DNA from: Phascolomyces articulosus
Taxonomy: Eukaryota > Mucoromycota > Mucoromycetes > Mucorales > Lichtheimiaceae
Length of the DNA: 64,000 nucleotides
Assembly: GCA_025677815.1 (NCBI GenBank)
Contig: JAIXMP010000012.1
Coordinates: 62,001 to 126,000, forward strand
Reading direction: 5' to 3'
The translations under genes were made by a program, and so were the position numbers. This document shows, piece after piece, positions 36,296 through 49,309 of the stretch; position 1 is the first letter of the stretch, and each line of letters begins with the position of its first letter. The notes under the pieces were generated by a model. The model had not been told where the DNA came from and did no database searches. It saw only the letters and a program-made list of their open reading frames with translations.

Positions 36296-37927
36296 TTATT
36301 CAGAATCATCATCATCATCTTCTTCTTCTTCTTCATCACTTGAAGTAAGATCAATAAAGTTTTCTTCAGTGAACTCTCCAACATCTTCATTATTTACTGG
36401 ATACACTAAACATCCATACTCTCTACTTTCCGTCATTTTTTCCATGGCTTTTTCCATTGTATATGATGACCGATTTTTACTATCTTTTTCCTTGAGATCT
36501 TGTTGAATAAGACGAAGACCCACTTCAGGTACTAGAACTTGTTGTACATATTCAAGTGGAAGTTGAGGTGATGTATGCTTGATTGTCAAATTTCCAGTAT
36601 GAAGAAATAGAGTACTTAAAACATCAAGAATGGTAGCGGCTCCTTTTGATCCATAATATCCCGGCTTTTTTTTTTGTATACATAGAATAAAACAGAGATA
36701 AAACAATAATGAGAAATGAGCATTCCGGTTTAGATTTCATGTACATATATATATCAGTGTATGCCTTACCAAAGTTTTATCAAATCGTGACATGACAGCC
36801 ATTGTACTTCGGGCTTTATTCACACCATCTTCTTCATAAGATTTTAAAGCCATATTACGAAATTGACTTTCAACTTTTCCATCAATCACATATTGAAGAT
36901 CCTTTTTTATTTTATGAATTCGACTTTCCAATTTATCAAAGTCAATGCTGGATGGGTATCCTTTTTTTATTCCTTCTGGTTTGACAATAATTTCAACACG
37001 ATGTAATCGACAGAATGAATATTGTTCCATATTGGATGCTTTTCGTTGTATATGTAATCGTTTCTCGAGAAATTGTGCATGTTTTGTACTAGCGCGTTGT
37101 TTTATCCGTTCTGTTTCTTCTTGTTCAAATTGTTTATCTTTCTTTCGGATGATTTTGAGGGCAAGTCGTACTTTTTCTGGAATACTTTTTCGAGTACCAA
37201 GATCCGTATGACAGAATGGACAATCTATTTTACCTGTAAAAATAGAATAAAAAAAAATATCATTATCAACAAACTTTTTTTTTACTTCACCTTCCAAGAT
37301 GGATTCTTTCCTTTCATTCAAGTAACAAAAAAAAGTAATCTTACCAATATCTTGCTCGTTCATAAATTCATCAATGTCTAGATTACTAGAAAATGATAAA
37401 TTCTCTATCTCTTCTTGTTTCTTGCGTTGATCTTCTTTTCGTTTTCGTTTATCTTCTGCTGTACTTGGTGCACCGTTCACTTTACGTTTTGAACTACGAA
37501 TAACGAGTTCAGGTATTTTAGCTACTTCTGGTGGTTTCTCATCGGTGGTCGATTTATTTTTCCCTTTGACACTCGATCGTTCTTTTTTCTTTTGAGATAG
37601 ATTACGCCGTGGTGTTTTGGGTTGTTGTTCCTGAAAATCGTCATCTTCTGGTGTCTCGTCCATCTTTTGTTTTGAATTATTTCGTTTTCTTTTATGTGTT
37701 GGCATAATAGGACCATTGTTTTGTTGTGATGTGCTTCCATGTTTTTGATTTCGAGTTGAATGTCGCGTGGTGGTGGAAGGAGCAGTGTTTTGCTGCATCA
37801 TGGAATTTAGACTATTTGTTGCCGTAAGATCTTTTTTCTTACTTTTCGTTGATAAACTGGTATCTGTATCGGTAGTCATATTAAATGGTTTGCCTTTGCT
37901 TGATGCTCGAGTACTACGTTCAAACAT
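36296..37927 (-). CDS. Rtc4-domain nuclear protein (restriction of telomere capping 4-like)
   Basis: Three exons, 37345-37927, 36770-37233 and 36296-36664, give about 470 aa. The first 190 residues are Lys/Ser/Thr-rich with several nuclear-localisation-like clusters (THKRKRNNSKQK, DKRKRKEDQRKKQEE). A Cys pair, CPFCHTDL, opens the conserved part, followed by YSFCRLHRVEIIV, KKGYPSSIDFDKLESRIHKI, SQFRNMALKSYEEDGVNKAR and PGYYGSKGAATIL. This is the pattern of the fungal RTC4 domain. The C terminus has an acidic tail (FIDLTSSDEEEEEDDDDD). In yeast the family was found in a telomere-capping genetic screen; its biochemical role is not known. The identification rests on motif order and should be checked by profile search. 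Confidence 0.82.
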
Positions 37928-38034
37928 GTTGAAAAGTGTATTGAAAAAAAAAAAAAAAAGTGTAAAGAAAAGCGCGTTGCTATTTCAAGTCACTATCCAA
38001 CAAAAAAAAGAAATTATGTCAAATGCGTGGTTTT

Positions 38035-41000
38035 TTATTCATTGGCAACAGTGTTTAAACTATAACAATGGCATGAACAGTTACTAACTGGACAAGTATT
38101 ATGATTTCTAAACCAATCAAATATATGAACTGCGTGGCCACCATGACGACATGTTTGGCACCATGTAAACCATAAATCAAACCCTGCTGGATCAGCTATT
38201 TTAGATAGAAAAATAGAGGTTAATCATATTGTATGGGCTATTTCATGGATTTGTATGTTTTAGTCTAAAATGTTGATTAATGATACCTTTACGAGAGTCA
38301 TTGTTTGCAATGGTTCTTCGAACCGGATCGATTGGTGTACCTAAATGTAATAAACATAAAGCACATCTTGGAAGTGGTTTACGACAACTGGGGCATACAG
38401 TAGGCTAATTATTTAGAAATACCCCCAATAGAAATGAGAATTATTAAAGAGGGACACATTCTATTTTGTTGATAAATCGAATAATCCTATTCTTTTTTTT
38501 TATACATACCTTTTGTTTTCCAGAAGCTCGACCTGATGATGCTGGAGAAATATTTGTTTGTACATTCATACGTTTTCCTTCTCGGTTACGAACATTTTGT
38601 ACCAACAAACGATGACCAAGTGTTTGAGCACAATAATTACAACGAACATAGACTTGAGGGGGTGCTACTTCACTTGAATTCATACGTTTTCCTCGTTCAA
38701 TATCAAATTTGGCCCGTTGATGCCAAAGTTGCCATCGATCCAAAAGTCCTCGATAACTACATATACCATATACGCGTATGCCTTTAGCATCAAAGAGAAC
38801 TAAATGGATATCCCAAGCATGAGTTTTTTTTTTTTTTTTTTACCTTTCAACCCAATCTTCTACGCGTTTATCCTTGAATCGTTGAGGAACAACATAACTC
38901 ATGACAAGACTGGCCGTTTGTACATCTCCATATCGATTCACTGTTTGTTCGAAAAGATCCACTGCTGGCATAGTAAGTCCAGTAAGTAATACACCTTCTA
39001 CATCACCTTCTTCAATCACACGTTGGGTAGATTTTTCCAAATATTGGCTCAGCTAAAGAATGTTTTATGGACAATATAAATAAATTTTATTTTATTTTTA
39101 TGCATGTGTTTGAAATCATCCATATATATTACCTGTTCATCGTCTAACACACGTAATGCTACAGCGACTCGTTCTTTTAATGAAAGTAATGGCTCATCTA
39201 GCACACGGAACCAATCATTGGATGAAATATAGGCAAAGATTACACGTAGATATGGTCGATCCACCATATCTTGACTTAGAGATTCACATAATTCTCGCCA
39301 TGTAGGATTGACATTGACTGCTCCTGGTTGGAATCCTGCCAATACAGCGGACATTAACTTGCGCTGTTGATCTTTATAAAGATACAGTTAATACCTTCTC
39401 TCCAAATATCACTTATATTCACTTATATTTATATAACAAAAAAAAAACTATCGAACTTACCATCTTGGCCTGAGCCGCGTTCACTTCCAAGTGCTTGAAT
39501 AGCACGATCCGTTAAACCACAAAAGAATGCCCACCCGGCTGCTTGATCATAATCCCCTCGTGATTCAAGTCTATCAATAGATATTAATATCGGTATGACT
39601 CATATGTGATTTTCTCTTTAGAGAATAACATGGTTTTTTTTATCTTACCGAACAAGCTCTTGTTCCAATTCACTTTGAGTATAATCAAATCCACAGACCT
39701 TCAAGGCAAGGTAACGTTGAGAACGCTTTGTCGTAGGTACCATAAAAAGTGCACCGCCTTCTCGTTCTGCTGTATTGGTAGATTTTGATTTGCTACCTGG
39801 ACTTTTCTTGGAACTATCATCGTATTGACCTGGCATACCTCGAATTCCATTCATTCCTTTGTTCATTGTAGATTTTCGACTCTGTGATGATCCAGAATCT
39901 TTTTAAAGCAGTAGAAAATATAGAAATAAATGTTAGAAATAGAATTCCTTTTCGTAACTATACAAAGCTGTGGTTTTTTTTTTGTTATACCTAATCCATT
40001 CCAAATAACATATACACCCTGATAATAATAATCAACATTTCCAGAATGAGCGAGTTCATCAGCTCCTATGTTTATACATATAAAAAAGAAAAAGATGAAG
40101 TCGATATAAATAGGCTTTCAAAATCATCAACAAAAAAAAACATCCACTATTATCACAACATACTCTGAATCCAGGCCCATAATTCCGTCAACTTGTTATC
40201 ACCTTTAGTAACTTTAATATTTTCTTTATACTATAACGATATATTACATCACATTAAAAATGAATATAATCTTCAAGGAATTTTGATTTTAAAATAGAGA
40301 TATACCTACATCAATTGAATAACCCAGCTTCACACGCTTACGCATAATGACAGAGATATCATTGGCAAGACTTTCAGCAACACTACCCGTTATTTCGGAA
40401 GGGGTCCAATGTAATTCATCTGTTTCATGTGTGATCGCTGGTATATATGTTTCATCACTTTGAGATCTATTTTGTAACAGAGTAAGTGATATATATGAAT
40501 AACACTTGATAGACATAAATAAAGGGAGGGGGAGAAAGCAGGAACTTACCGACTACGTCCATCTGAGATATTCAATTTTGCCAATTCTCCATTGATATGA
40601 CGATTAAGACAATTACTGGGTCGACTACCGCCACAACTTAATACTTCACTTCCATTGGTCATCATCATACCACCAGTTGGTCTCCATGTCATTTTAGATG
40701 CTTCTTCAAGATCAATTACTTGAAATTGTCCATCTCTATGCATAGTAAGAATGCTGGGTACGGTACTACGATGTCTATTGTGATGGTCATCCAGTGAACG
40801 CATAGTGGGTATAAAGTTAAATGTTGTAATAGGTTTGGAACTTGCTGCAGCTAAATATTGAATAACCAAAAAAAAAATATATATATAAGCAACATGAGAT
40901 TTTGTGAATATAATATGATTCTCTCTTTCCTATCTAAACACACAATTATTTAAACAAAAAAAAATTACATTCTCTACTTCTCCATAATACAGGAACTCCC

Positions 41001-42836
41001 AATGATGTCAATCCTGTTTCGTTGGGGTTTGTTTGAGGTATAGTAGTACCAGAAGCGGCTGTATCATATGCATCCAAAGGTTCTGAACTTCCCAATGCTG
41101 CGATGGCCTTAAGACCAGAGATACTAGGTGTTGTGGTGTGGGTTGGAGGAGGCGGATCGGAAGCAGTAGTAAAAGTCGATGGCATGATAGCTGAATGTAA
41201 TGTACATGTTTCTTGAATATCCCATAAATGAACATGTGTTGAATCCTTTGATAAAGAAGCAAGTAGTCCAGACCTGGATGGTGAAAATGCAATTTTGGAA
41301 AGACTGTGTTTAGTGTTATTTTCTGAATTTAAGGTCAAGACGTACTCTATTACACAAAATTCACATTCAATATTTGGTTAAGGTTTGAAAGATAAAGAGT
41401 TATCTTATCAGATTAGTAAAAATAATAATAATAATATAAAAAGGATATTGAATCGTTGGTTTGTCGAAGATCCCATAGCTTGATAACACCTTCTTCATTA
41501 TAGCTTGCTAATCGATAAGGGTTAAATGGATCAACCGTTGTGCCATACACTGCTTTTGTAGGAAATTGAAGTGGTACCGAATCCGAACCCACTATTTTTT
41601 TTTTTTGTAACCAGAAAAGATGGATTAAGTTATTGGTTCTATTGTAACAGTGTTGTTATTAAAAGCATTCCTCTGGTCAAATTATATACCTCTAATATCA
41701 TAAGCGCGTAAATATTTATATCCCATGCCAGCAATTAACAAAGGAGAACCACCATTCGTTGACCAAACACACGACGCAATTGCTTCTGATGAACCATATT
41801 GTTGAATTGGACGTTGTTCACGATATCTATATATACATGATTATTTATGAAATCAATTTACATCTATGTTTTATAAAAAGTGTAAACTTTTTTTTAAAAA
41901 AAAAAAATACAGGATATTTACGTAGAGGATGGATAAGATATTGAAGAATCTGTTCCAAAACTATTCAATTTGGGACGATCATTGGTACCTAACAATAAAT
42001 GATATAAATAAATAAAACATAATATGATCAAATAATAATAATCAAGAAAAATAACTCAAACCTGTCAAATTAGATGTAGTAGGCATACCTGTTGGTGTAT
42101 CAGAAGTACTGTCGATTGCTTGTGATACATCCCAAACCAAAAGACACGGATCATTACGTACTTTATCAAGACCACAAGCAAGTAAATGAGGATTGGATTG
42201 AGAAAATGACACGACATTACAAGGACGCGACATCTTGACACCTAATACTGGATAGGAGGATTGTTTTGATCCAGTCGTGTTTGCTGCATTTCGTGCCGTG
42301 TTACGATACACTGGGTTTGGTGAATTAGGACCATCTGCTGAAGATGGATAAGGTGAATCCAAATAAATATCATTTTGCATGCGTACTAGGAGTGTTCTTC
42401 CCGTGGTAAGTCCAACAGCAATTAAATCTCGTTGATATGGATCTGGAGACCAGTCAGCGCACTTTTTTTATTAATTCATGCGTGAAGCGGATTCATAATC
42501 ATATTAGTATTGTATACAAGTTGATATCGTTCATAACTATAGGATTTATTCCTATTCCAATAAAGATATATAAATATATAGTTACCATAACCAAAGCAAT
42601 TTTTGGTATATTGGATATATAATGTGCACTGCCAGGTGTGTCGGAAGTCTTTATATAAAAAAAAGTAAAAAAAAAAAAAAAAAAAGTAGGTAATGGTGCC
42701 ATTTATATAAAATACTGGTATTATTTCATTTGCTTACGGGTGGAATCCATTCATATAACTTGAGTTCTGTTCCGCTTACTAAGAATCTGTTAGAATCGGG
42801 ATGTGGAGACCATATAATCGATCGCGAAGACGCCAT
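38035..42836 (-). CDS. MIOS: MIOS/Sea4, GATOR2 (SEACAT) subunit
   Basis: A WD40-RING protein of the GATOR2/SEACAT complex, which relays amino-acid status to TORC1 at the vacuole or lysosome. About 14 exons run from [20 protein letters not shown] (42836) to the stop at 38035-38037. The first 500 residues form a beta-propeller with recognisable repeats ([88 protein letters not shown]). A helical solenoid follows ([38 protein letters not shown]). The C-terminal zinc domain is intact: [52 protein letters not shown] and [10 protein letters not shown]. That Cys/His arrangement is characteristic of MIOS. Proline- and Ser-rich loops interrupt the propeller. Confidence 0.91.
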
Positions 42837-43245
42837 TGAATATATATGTATAATATAATATAAAAAATAGATATATAATGAAAAAAAGGCCCGCTTTTTT
42901 TGGATAACGTGCTGGTTTAATCATCACTCAAAATCACTTTCAACCAATGATATCATTTATCAAATAGACCAAAAAAAAAAATTGGAACTGACAACACCCC
43001 CATTGACGATCTCTTATCGAAAAAAATTACCATTTATGCAGGAAATGTTATCGGTATCTATGCATAACGATGACAAGTCTATCGATTCGAAATATAGATT
43101 AGCGATTAAAACATCGTAACCTTATTGACAATAGCATACATATTTATATATTGTGGGTTATAAACAAAAAAAAGCAAGCATTTATTTCATTTTTTTTTTC
43201 AACAGCTAATATATAAAAAAAAAAGGTGGATGAGGGAAGAAAGAT
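42837..43245. other. Promoter region of the MIOS gene
   Basis: A 409-bp non-coding stretch between the MIOS start and the 3' end of the SWIB gene, both on the minus strand. It has A/T tracts only and no ORF or RNA signal. Confidence 0.4.
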
Positions 43246-45365
43246 TTATTGTGGTCCAGCACCTCGTTGAGCATTTAATAACTCTTGCATACGTTGTTGA
43301 ACCTTTGCTGTAAGATAATGGAATACTGCTTCCTTGACCCAAGGTTGTTTATAAAAATCTGTTTGTCGCATTTCTTCCAAATTGATTTTACTTTCTCCAA
43401 GGATCACCTATTGATTATTTTTATTTTTATTTTTGGTAAGTGTTCCATCCAGAAAAAAAAATGGGAATCCTTATATATAAATAGATATAGAATGATTGAA
43501 TTTTTCACTCACCTCTAAATCTCTTGCTTGACTTGCAATCCATTTATTGATAAATTCGACTGGATTCTGTGCAAATTGCATCAAAAAGTCTCGTTTGATC
43601 TTGGAGTTGTTGATACTTTGTACACATTGTACAATCTTGTCATCCAATCCCATGATTTCCTTTTGTAATTGAGTTGATGCTACTGAATTCATCATCTTTT
43701 GACGAACCACACTGTCAAGATCAACATCAATATCATAGGCTTGTGGAGATTGATGGAATTCTTTATCCACTCTAGAGGTAAATTATAAACCCAATGTCAA
43801 TAAGAGTTTTCAATGAAGAAATATCACCCATCCAACTTGAGAAAAAAAAAGTTGACTATGGTTTACCGAATGGTGTAATTAATGACAATAGGATCAGGTC
43901 GTGCCAAATGGTTATTAATAAGTTCCGGTATGTGAGAGAAATAGATTTGAGGAGCATTGAAAAGCTAAATTTATAAATGTTAATAAACCTCCCCCTTCGT
44001 TCATATCTCACTAACCAACCACCCTTCCTTCCTACCGATTATTATTCTATTACCTCTTGCATTCGTGCGTCACAATGAATCATTCGTTTGTCTTCTGCAT
44101 CTTGTAATTTGTTATGTTTGATATAATTCCAAATACCCATCACGATTTGTGGTTTTGTCTCCAATTTCATATCAAGCATTTCAGATAATGGGGCATCCAA
44201 TTTGAATTTTAGTGGCATATATTCTGGTTCTAAAATGATCCGTGCTTTTACATTCATATCACCTCGTCGACTCACTTCCACACCATCATGTTCTGGAGCA
44301 TTGGATTGTTTGTGCCACTATGGAAAGGAAGGAAAAAAACATCAATATATGATATACCCAATGTAGTCATTCTCCCCATACCATCTATTTTAACACTTAC
44401 TTCAATTGTATTGCCATCTGGATAAAGCTTGGGGTCGCGATCAAGCAATTCAATACAAATGGATCGGAAGAAAGATGTAAATTTTTGAACAGGTTGTGCT
44501 TTTTTGGTAGGAATCGGTGGCTACATATAAATATATACGAAACATGAATCAATATCCCATACGAAATAAATGTACATTATTAAACAAAAATAACAATAAT
44601 TACATCCAACAATCTGCCTTCAATTTTAAGTGTCCATGAAGGTGGGTTTCCACTATTAAAATCAAAGTTTTCCTCTTCATTATTTTGTTGTTGTGCTGAT
44701 GTTTGATCTGAAGATGTATTGGATACAAATATACGTAATGTTCGTTTGACCTTTTTTTTTTGAAAACCAATATGGTAAGCAACATATAAACAAAACCCTT
44801 TCTTTATCTTCTCAAAAGGATAAAGAGTTTACCTTGGTGGGTTTACCCAATGCTTCTTGGACATCAAGTCGTTTTCTCATGATCGTCGCGTCCAATTTCT
44901 TTTCAAATTCATTGAGTTCAATATATAATTTCGATTCGGGTACAAAGGCTTCAATCTATTTTAGATTGTATTCAATCTTGATTAGTCCTCTAAACGTCAA
45001 TCATCGATTCATATAAAACAAACTCACTTTAGGTGGCATGTTGCGATCGGTAGGTCGTTTCTTCCTAAAGTGATATCCATGAAAAATAATTATGAATTGT
45101 ATTAGTAAAAAATAAAACCAATATCGATGGGTGTAGAACGCGTTTGCGCGTTATATGAGAAGTCGTTATTAAAAAAAAAGGTGGAATCGTCATTTTTGTT
45201 GATGATTATTTTTTTTTTTGTTAAAACGCACTTGATGTGTTTTGCTAATGAATCTGTTTCATTAGACCGTTTTCGATATTGAACACCTTGACCTGCCATT
45301 GCTTGTTGAGGCATCATGTTGGGTGGCGGTTGACCCATGGGTGGTCCCTGAGGATAATGTTGCAT
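43246..45365 (-). CDS. SWI/SNF-RSC complex subunit of the BAF60/SMARCD (SWIB) family
   Basis: Orthologue of the SMARCD1-3 / Snf12-Rsc6 subunits of SWI/SNF-type chromatin remodellers. About nine exons run from [20 protein letters not shown] (45365) to TAA at 43246-43248. After the Pro/Gln-rich N terminus comes [13 protein letters not shown], then the conserved coiled region [29 protein letters not shown] and [13 protein letters not shown] follow, then [17 protein letters not shown]. The SWIB/MDM2-like domain has [40 protein letters not shown] and [11 protein letters not shown]. The C-terminal coiled segments are [20 protein letters not shown] and [18 protein letters not shown]. Whether it serves SWI/SNF, RSC or both cannot be told here. 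Confidence 0.92.
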
Positions 45366-45506
45366 TGTGATAGAAGTATTGGGACAAAAAAAAAAGAGTA
45401 CAGAAAAGATGAAAGAATTAACCACTTACAGACCAATTCCTTTTTTTTGGTCTGAGTTTTTCTTTAAAAAAAGTGAACAGCGATAAGGAGAAAGAGAGAA
45501 ATTTAT

Positions 45507-46773
45507 TTAAAAAGATGAAGTTGCATAGAATGAACAAGTAGGGAAGCCTTGTTGATTATTAATGGATATTTCACTTTTGAAATAATATTCATATATGTTA
45601 TTATTAGCAGATGCTTCCGCCATTTCATCCAAGTTAAAAAGTTCACCAACTGTCATTCCCCAACTGCCAATAAGTCTTGAATCTTTTTTAAAAAAAAATA
45701 AAAAACATCAATTTTTAGTGATTTATTTTTGTTTAAAATATGGATATATAGAAAGAAAAGAAACTTACGACAAGATGATCCTCCATCCATCGGTTGAGGA
45801 GGAAAAGCCTCAAAAGAAAAACTATCTGTTGCTAGAGCAGCTAATCCATAATTCCATAACCATCGAAACATATTTTCAGAAGTTTCAATGCCTGCACATT
45901 GTGGTTTCATGATATTAAATCCAGTAGAAATATCTTTGGCATTCTCATATGCTGTGATCCAACCTGTGCGAATCAAAAGAATATCACCTCGTTGAAAATA
46001 AGGAGCTGTGAGTCCTTGTGATTCGGCCACCTTTTCAAGTTCTTGTGCTGTAATTGCCGTTCTTTGGAGTGGATTATATTCATCTTTATTTGTATTCACA
46101 TAAGATGAAGCCCATCGGGCATAATCCAACAAAATGGCTCGTCCTGCAACAACAGATGTAGCACTAGCCCCCTTGCTATTAACCCCTACTTTTGGGCCTT
46201 GTGTATAAGATAGATCTTCTTGAGCCTTTGGAGCACGACAACTACTTATTACTTCTCCAAGTGAAATACCATTATAAAACCGACAATATGCGTCATCAGC
46301 ACTTGAAAAGGATCGTAAATTATGCCATTCTGTAGGTGATTTGATGGTTTGAACATAGTCATCATAAGAAAAATCCGTTTCAGGGAAATTATGAATTCTT
46401 GCTCGGATTGATTGAGGAATATGTCCACGACTAAATAGATGAGTGTTGCGCTGATTAGGTATCCAGGTGAGGGAAAACACTTTATGTTCGCAGGACTTTT
46501 CCTCTTGGCGGTACTTGATATACTTGAATGACTATGAATATGAAAGTCAGGATATTAGGTTATTATTATACTACTGATAATGATAATATTGGTATTATTT
46601 TTTTTAATTGACTTCATCATGAATTTCATTATATATACTTTTATTATTTGGTCCTTTGGGATCAAGTTCAGTGTACCAATAGCATCATGGATTCCCCAAA
46701 CTCCCCAAGCAGAATGGGGAGGATAAGTTGGGTTAATAGGTAAGTTATCATATAAAGGATGTTCTTTCGTCAT
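45507..46773 (-). CDS. Cyclase-family metal hydrolase (PF04199-like) with altered metal motif
   Basis: Three exons, 46639-46773, 45769-46531 and 45682 down to 45507, give 357 aa. The fold family includes kynurenine formamidase-like and 'putative cyclase' enzymes. Typical fungal landmarks are present: SAWGVWGIHDAIGTLNLIP, YCRFYNGISLGEVIS, AGRAILLDYARWASS, RGDILLIRTGWITAYE, GIETSENMFRWLWNYGLAAL, FSFEAFPPQPMDGG and, across the last splice, CHSRLIGSWGMTVGELFNLD. The usual DDxxxxNTQxSSQWDGLRH block, which binds the metal, reads DDYVQTIKSPTEWHNLRSFS, so expected Asn/Gln/Asp positions are replaced. It may be a catalytically changed paralogue. The start is chosen for a match of the N terminus to the family; it is divergent from eIF4A3 with 438 bp between. 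Confidence 0.87.
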
Positions 46774-47211
46774 GACTAAAATAAATTTGATGCAAAAGAA
46801 GAAAAAAGATGTTGCTATGATAAGCAATCAATGGTTTAAATATATGATCTTTTATCTCAATATACATAGATGTCACCTGTGCTTTTATAATGCAAGGGAT
46901 GAAAAGAAACGGACATAATGTGTTTTTTTTGGAGCAAGTAAAGGCAGGAAGTCATGTACTTTTGGTATATATTAATATTAACTTGTCATATTAATAGTAT
47001 CAATCTAGACCAAGAGGATGGAAATTACTGATTTTCCAAGTAATCTATGTGTAGGTCACCACCCACCATCCAACAAGCATAATAATCGCCTTTTTTTGTA
47101 AAATGTTGAATTTCAATTGGACAAGTCACAGACCAAGAAAAGGTTGGGATTTTTAGATTAAACAGTGGGAGCGTTCTTTTCTATTCATATATTTCTTTCA
47201 AAAAAAAAAGT
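46774..47211. promoter_or_regulatory. Divergent promoter region, cyclase-family gene and eIF4A3
   Basis: A 438-bp non-coding region between divergent start codons. The eIF4A3 start is preceded by a poly-A run (47200-47209). I see no clear TATA box or repeats. Confidence 0.45.
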
Positions 47212-49023
47212 ATGGCCTACGATCCACAAGCCGATGAAAAGTTGAGCTTTGAGACATCTGAAAATGTAAGTTTTCTATCTTAGGTTTTCTCTCACCTCCA
47301 CTATAAACTCATTTATTTCTTCTTATTTATATAACTCGATCTCACGTTTTTTCGTGTTCCTTTTAGGTCAAAGTGGTCCCTACCTTCGATTCGATCGGAT
47401 TAAAGGAAGATCTACTTCGTGGTGTCTATGCGTATAACTTTGAAAAGCCATCTGCTATTCAACAAAGAGGTAAAAAATATTAAAAAAATGCATGGGAAAT
47501 ACGATAGGAATGTGGATCCCCCTCTCCTTCCGTCCAGTTTGAAATAAGAAGTTTATTTATTTATTTTTTTGTAATCAATGGATATAGTGATGGAGACTAA
47601 TCATTTTTATATATCCAATTGTTTTATTTTTTTATATATTAAGCCATCGTACCCATTATTCGTGGACGCGATGTGATTGCTCAAGCTCAATCCGGTACCG
47701 GTAAAACCGCCACATTGGCCATTTCAGCACTTCAAACCATTGACACGTCACTTCGCGAAACACAAGTTTTGGTCTTATCACCTACACGTGAATTGGCAAC
47801 ACAAATTCAAAGCGTTATTTTGGCACTCGGTGATTATATGAATGTCCAGTGCCATGCATGCATTGGTGGAACAAGTGTGGGAGAGGATATTCGACGATTG
47901 GATAATGGTGTCCATGTTGTTTCTGGTACACCTGGTCGTGTATTTGATATGATTCGACGACGTAATTTGCGTACACGTAATATCAAAATGTTGATTCTTG
48001 ACGAAGCCGATGAATTGTTGAATCGTGGATTTAAGGATCAAATTTATGATGTCTATCGTTATTTGCCTCCTGCTACCCAAGTTGTTCTTTTATCAGCTAC
48101 TTTACCACATGATGTTCTTGAAATGACACGTAATTTTATGACTGAACCTATCCGGATATTGGTCAAGCGTGATGAATTGACATTGGAAGGCATCAAACAA
48201 TTTTTCGTGGCTGTTGAACGGGAAGAATGGAAGTTCGATACATTATGTGATCTTTATGATACTTTGACAATTACTCAAGCTGTTATTTTCTGTAATACTC
48301 GACGCAAGGTAAAATACAAATGAAAATGAGGAGATGGATTCATTTTGTACCTATATACAAAAAGAGTGGAAATATGTTTATTAAGATGCAATTAAATATA
48401 TTCGTTGTATTAGGTTGATTGGCTTACTGAAAAAATGCGAGAATCCAACTTTACTGTATCTGCTATGCATGGTGAAATGCCTCAAAAAGAACGTGATGCT
48501 ATTATGCAGGAATTTAGACAAGGCGCAAGGTAAAAAGGAGATAATGAGTATTTTTTTGGATCTTAATTATCATTTATTTTGTATCTGACTCTTCCCTTTT
48601 TTTTATATATTAGCCGAGTGCTGATTACTACAGATGTGTGGGCTCGTGGTATTGACGTACAGCAGGTCTCTCTTGTCATCAAGTAAGTTTATACATTTAA
48701 ATTATGGAAATGGAAAAAGGAAAGAAAGGATATTGATAGTGAACTGTTAAAAAAAAAACAGCTACGATCTTCCAGCAAATCGTGAATTATACATCCATCG
48801 TATTGGTCGTTCAGGTCGTTTTGGTCGTAAGGGTGTTGCTATCAACTTTGTCAAGAATGATGATCTCAAGATTCTTCGTGATATTGAACAATATTACAGT
48901 ACTCAAATTGATGAAATGCCAATGAATGGTAAGTTTCCACTCTATCTTCATTTCTCTGTAACTTTTTTGGGATAACTAATGGATTTTTTTCTGTTTGTTT
49001 CAATAGTTACCGATTTGGTCTAA
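47212..49023 (+). CDS. EIF4A3: DEAD-box RNA helicase eIF4A3 (exon junction complex)
   Basis: ATP-dependent RNA clamp of the exon junction complex, nuclear, linked to splicing, rRNA processing and mRNA decay. Seven exons fit: 47212-47265, 47367-47470, 47644-48308, 48414-48529, 48614-48682, 48762-48928 and 49007-49023, about 396 aa. All helicase motifs are present: Q motif [10 protein letters not shown], motif [23 protein letters not shown] in [27 protein letters not shown] and HRIGRSGR. The sequences [60 protein letters not shown] and the C terminus [15 protein letters not shown] separate it from eIF4A1/2 and place it as eIF4A3/Fal1. An intron-rich gene set fits with retention of an EJC core helicase. 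Confidence 0.96.
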
Positions 49024-49309
49024 AAATATAAAACCATAAAACAAAACAAAATTCGATATATATATATTAAAAAAAAAAGTAAAAAAATAGAGGGAGAAAA
49101 AGAAAAGAAATTGATTTGGATGTTGTTTTTCCCTTTTTTTTTACATACGTGTGTTTTCTGTTGAACAACTTATTCCAAATGTATAATTCAATATTATTAT
49201 TATTATTATTATCATGCGAGAAGAGAATCTTTTACTCATTTTTAAAAAAAAAATCAAGTTAGTTTTTATACATTTGTTTTTGAGAGAAAAATAGTTGTGT
49301 TTTATTATT

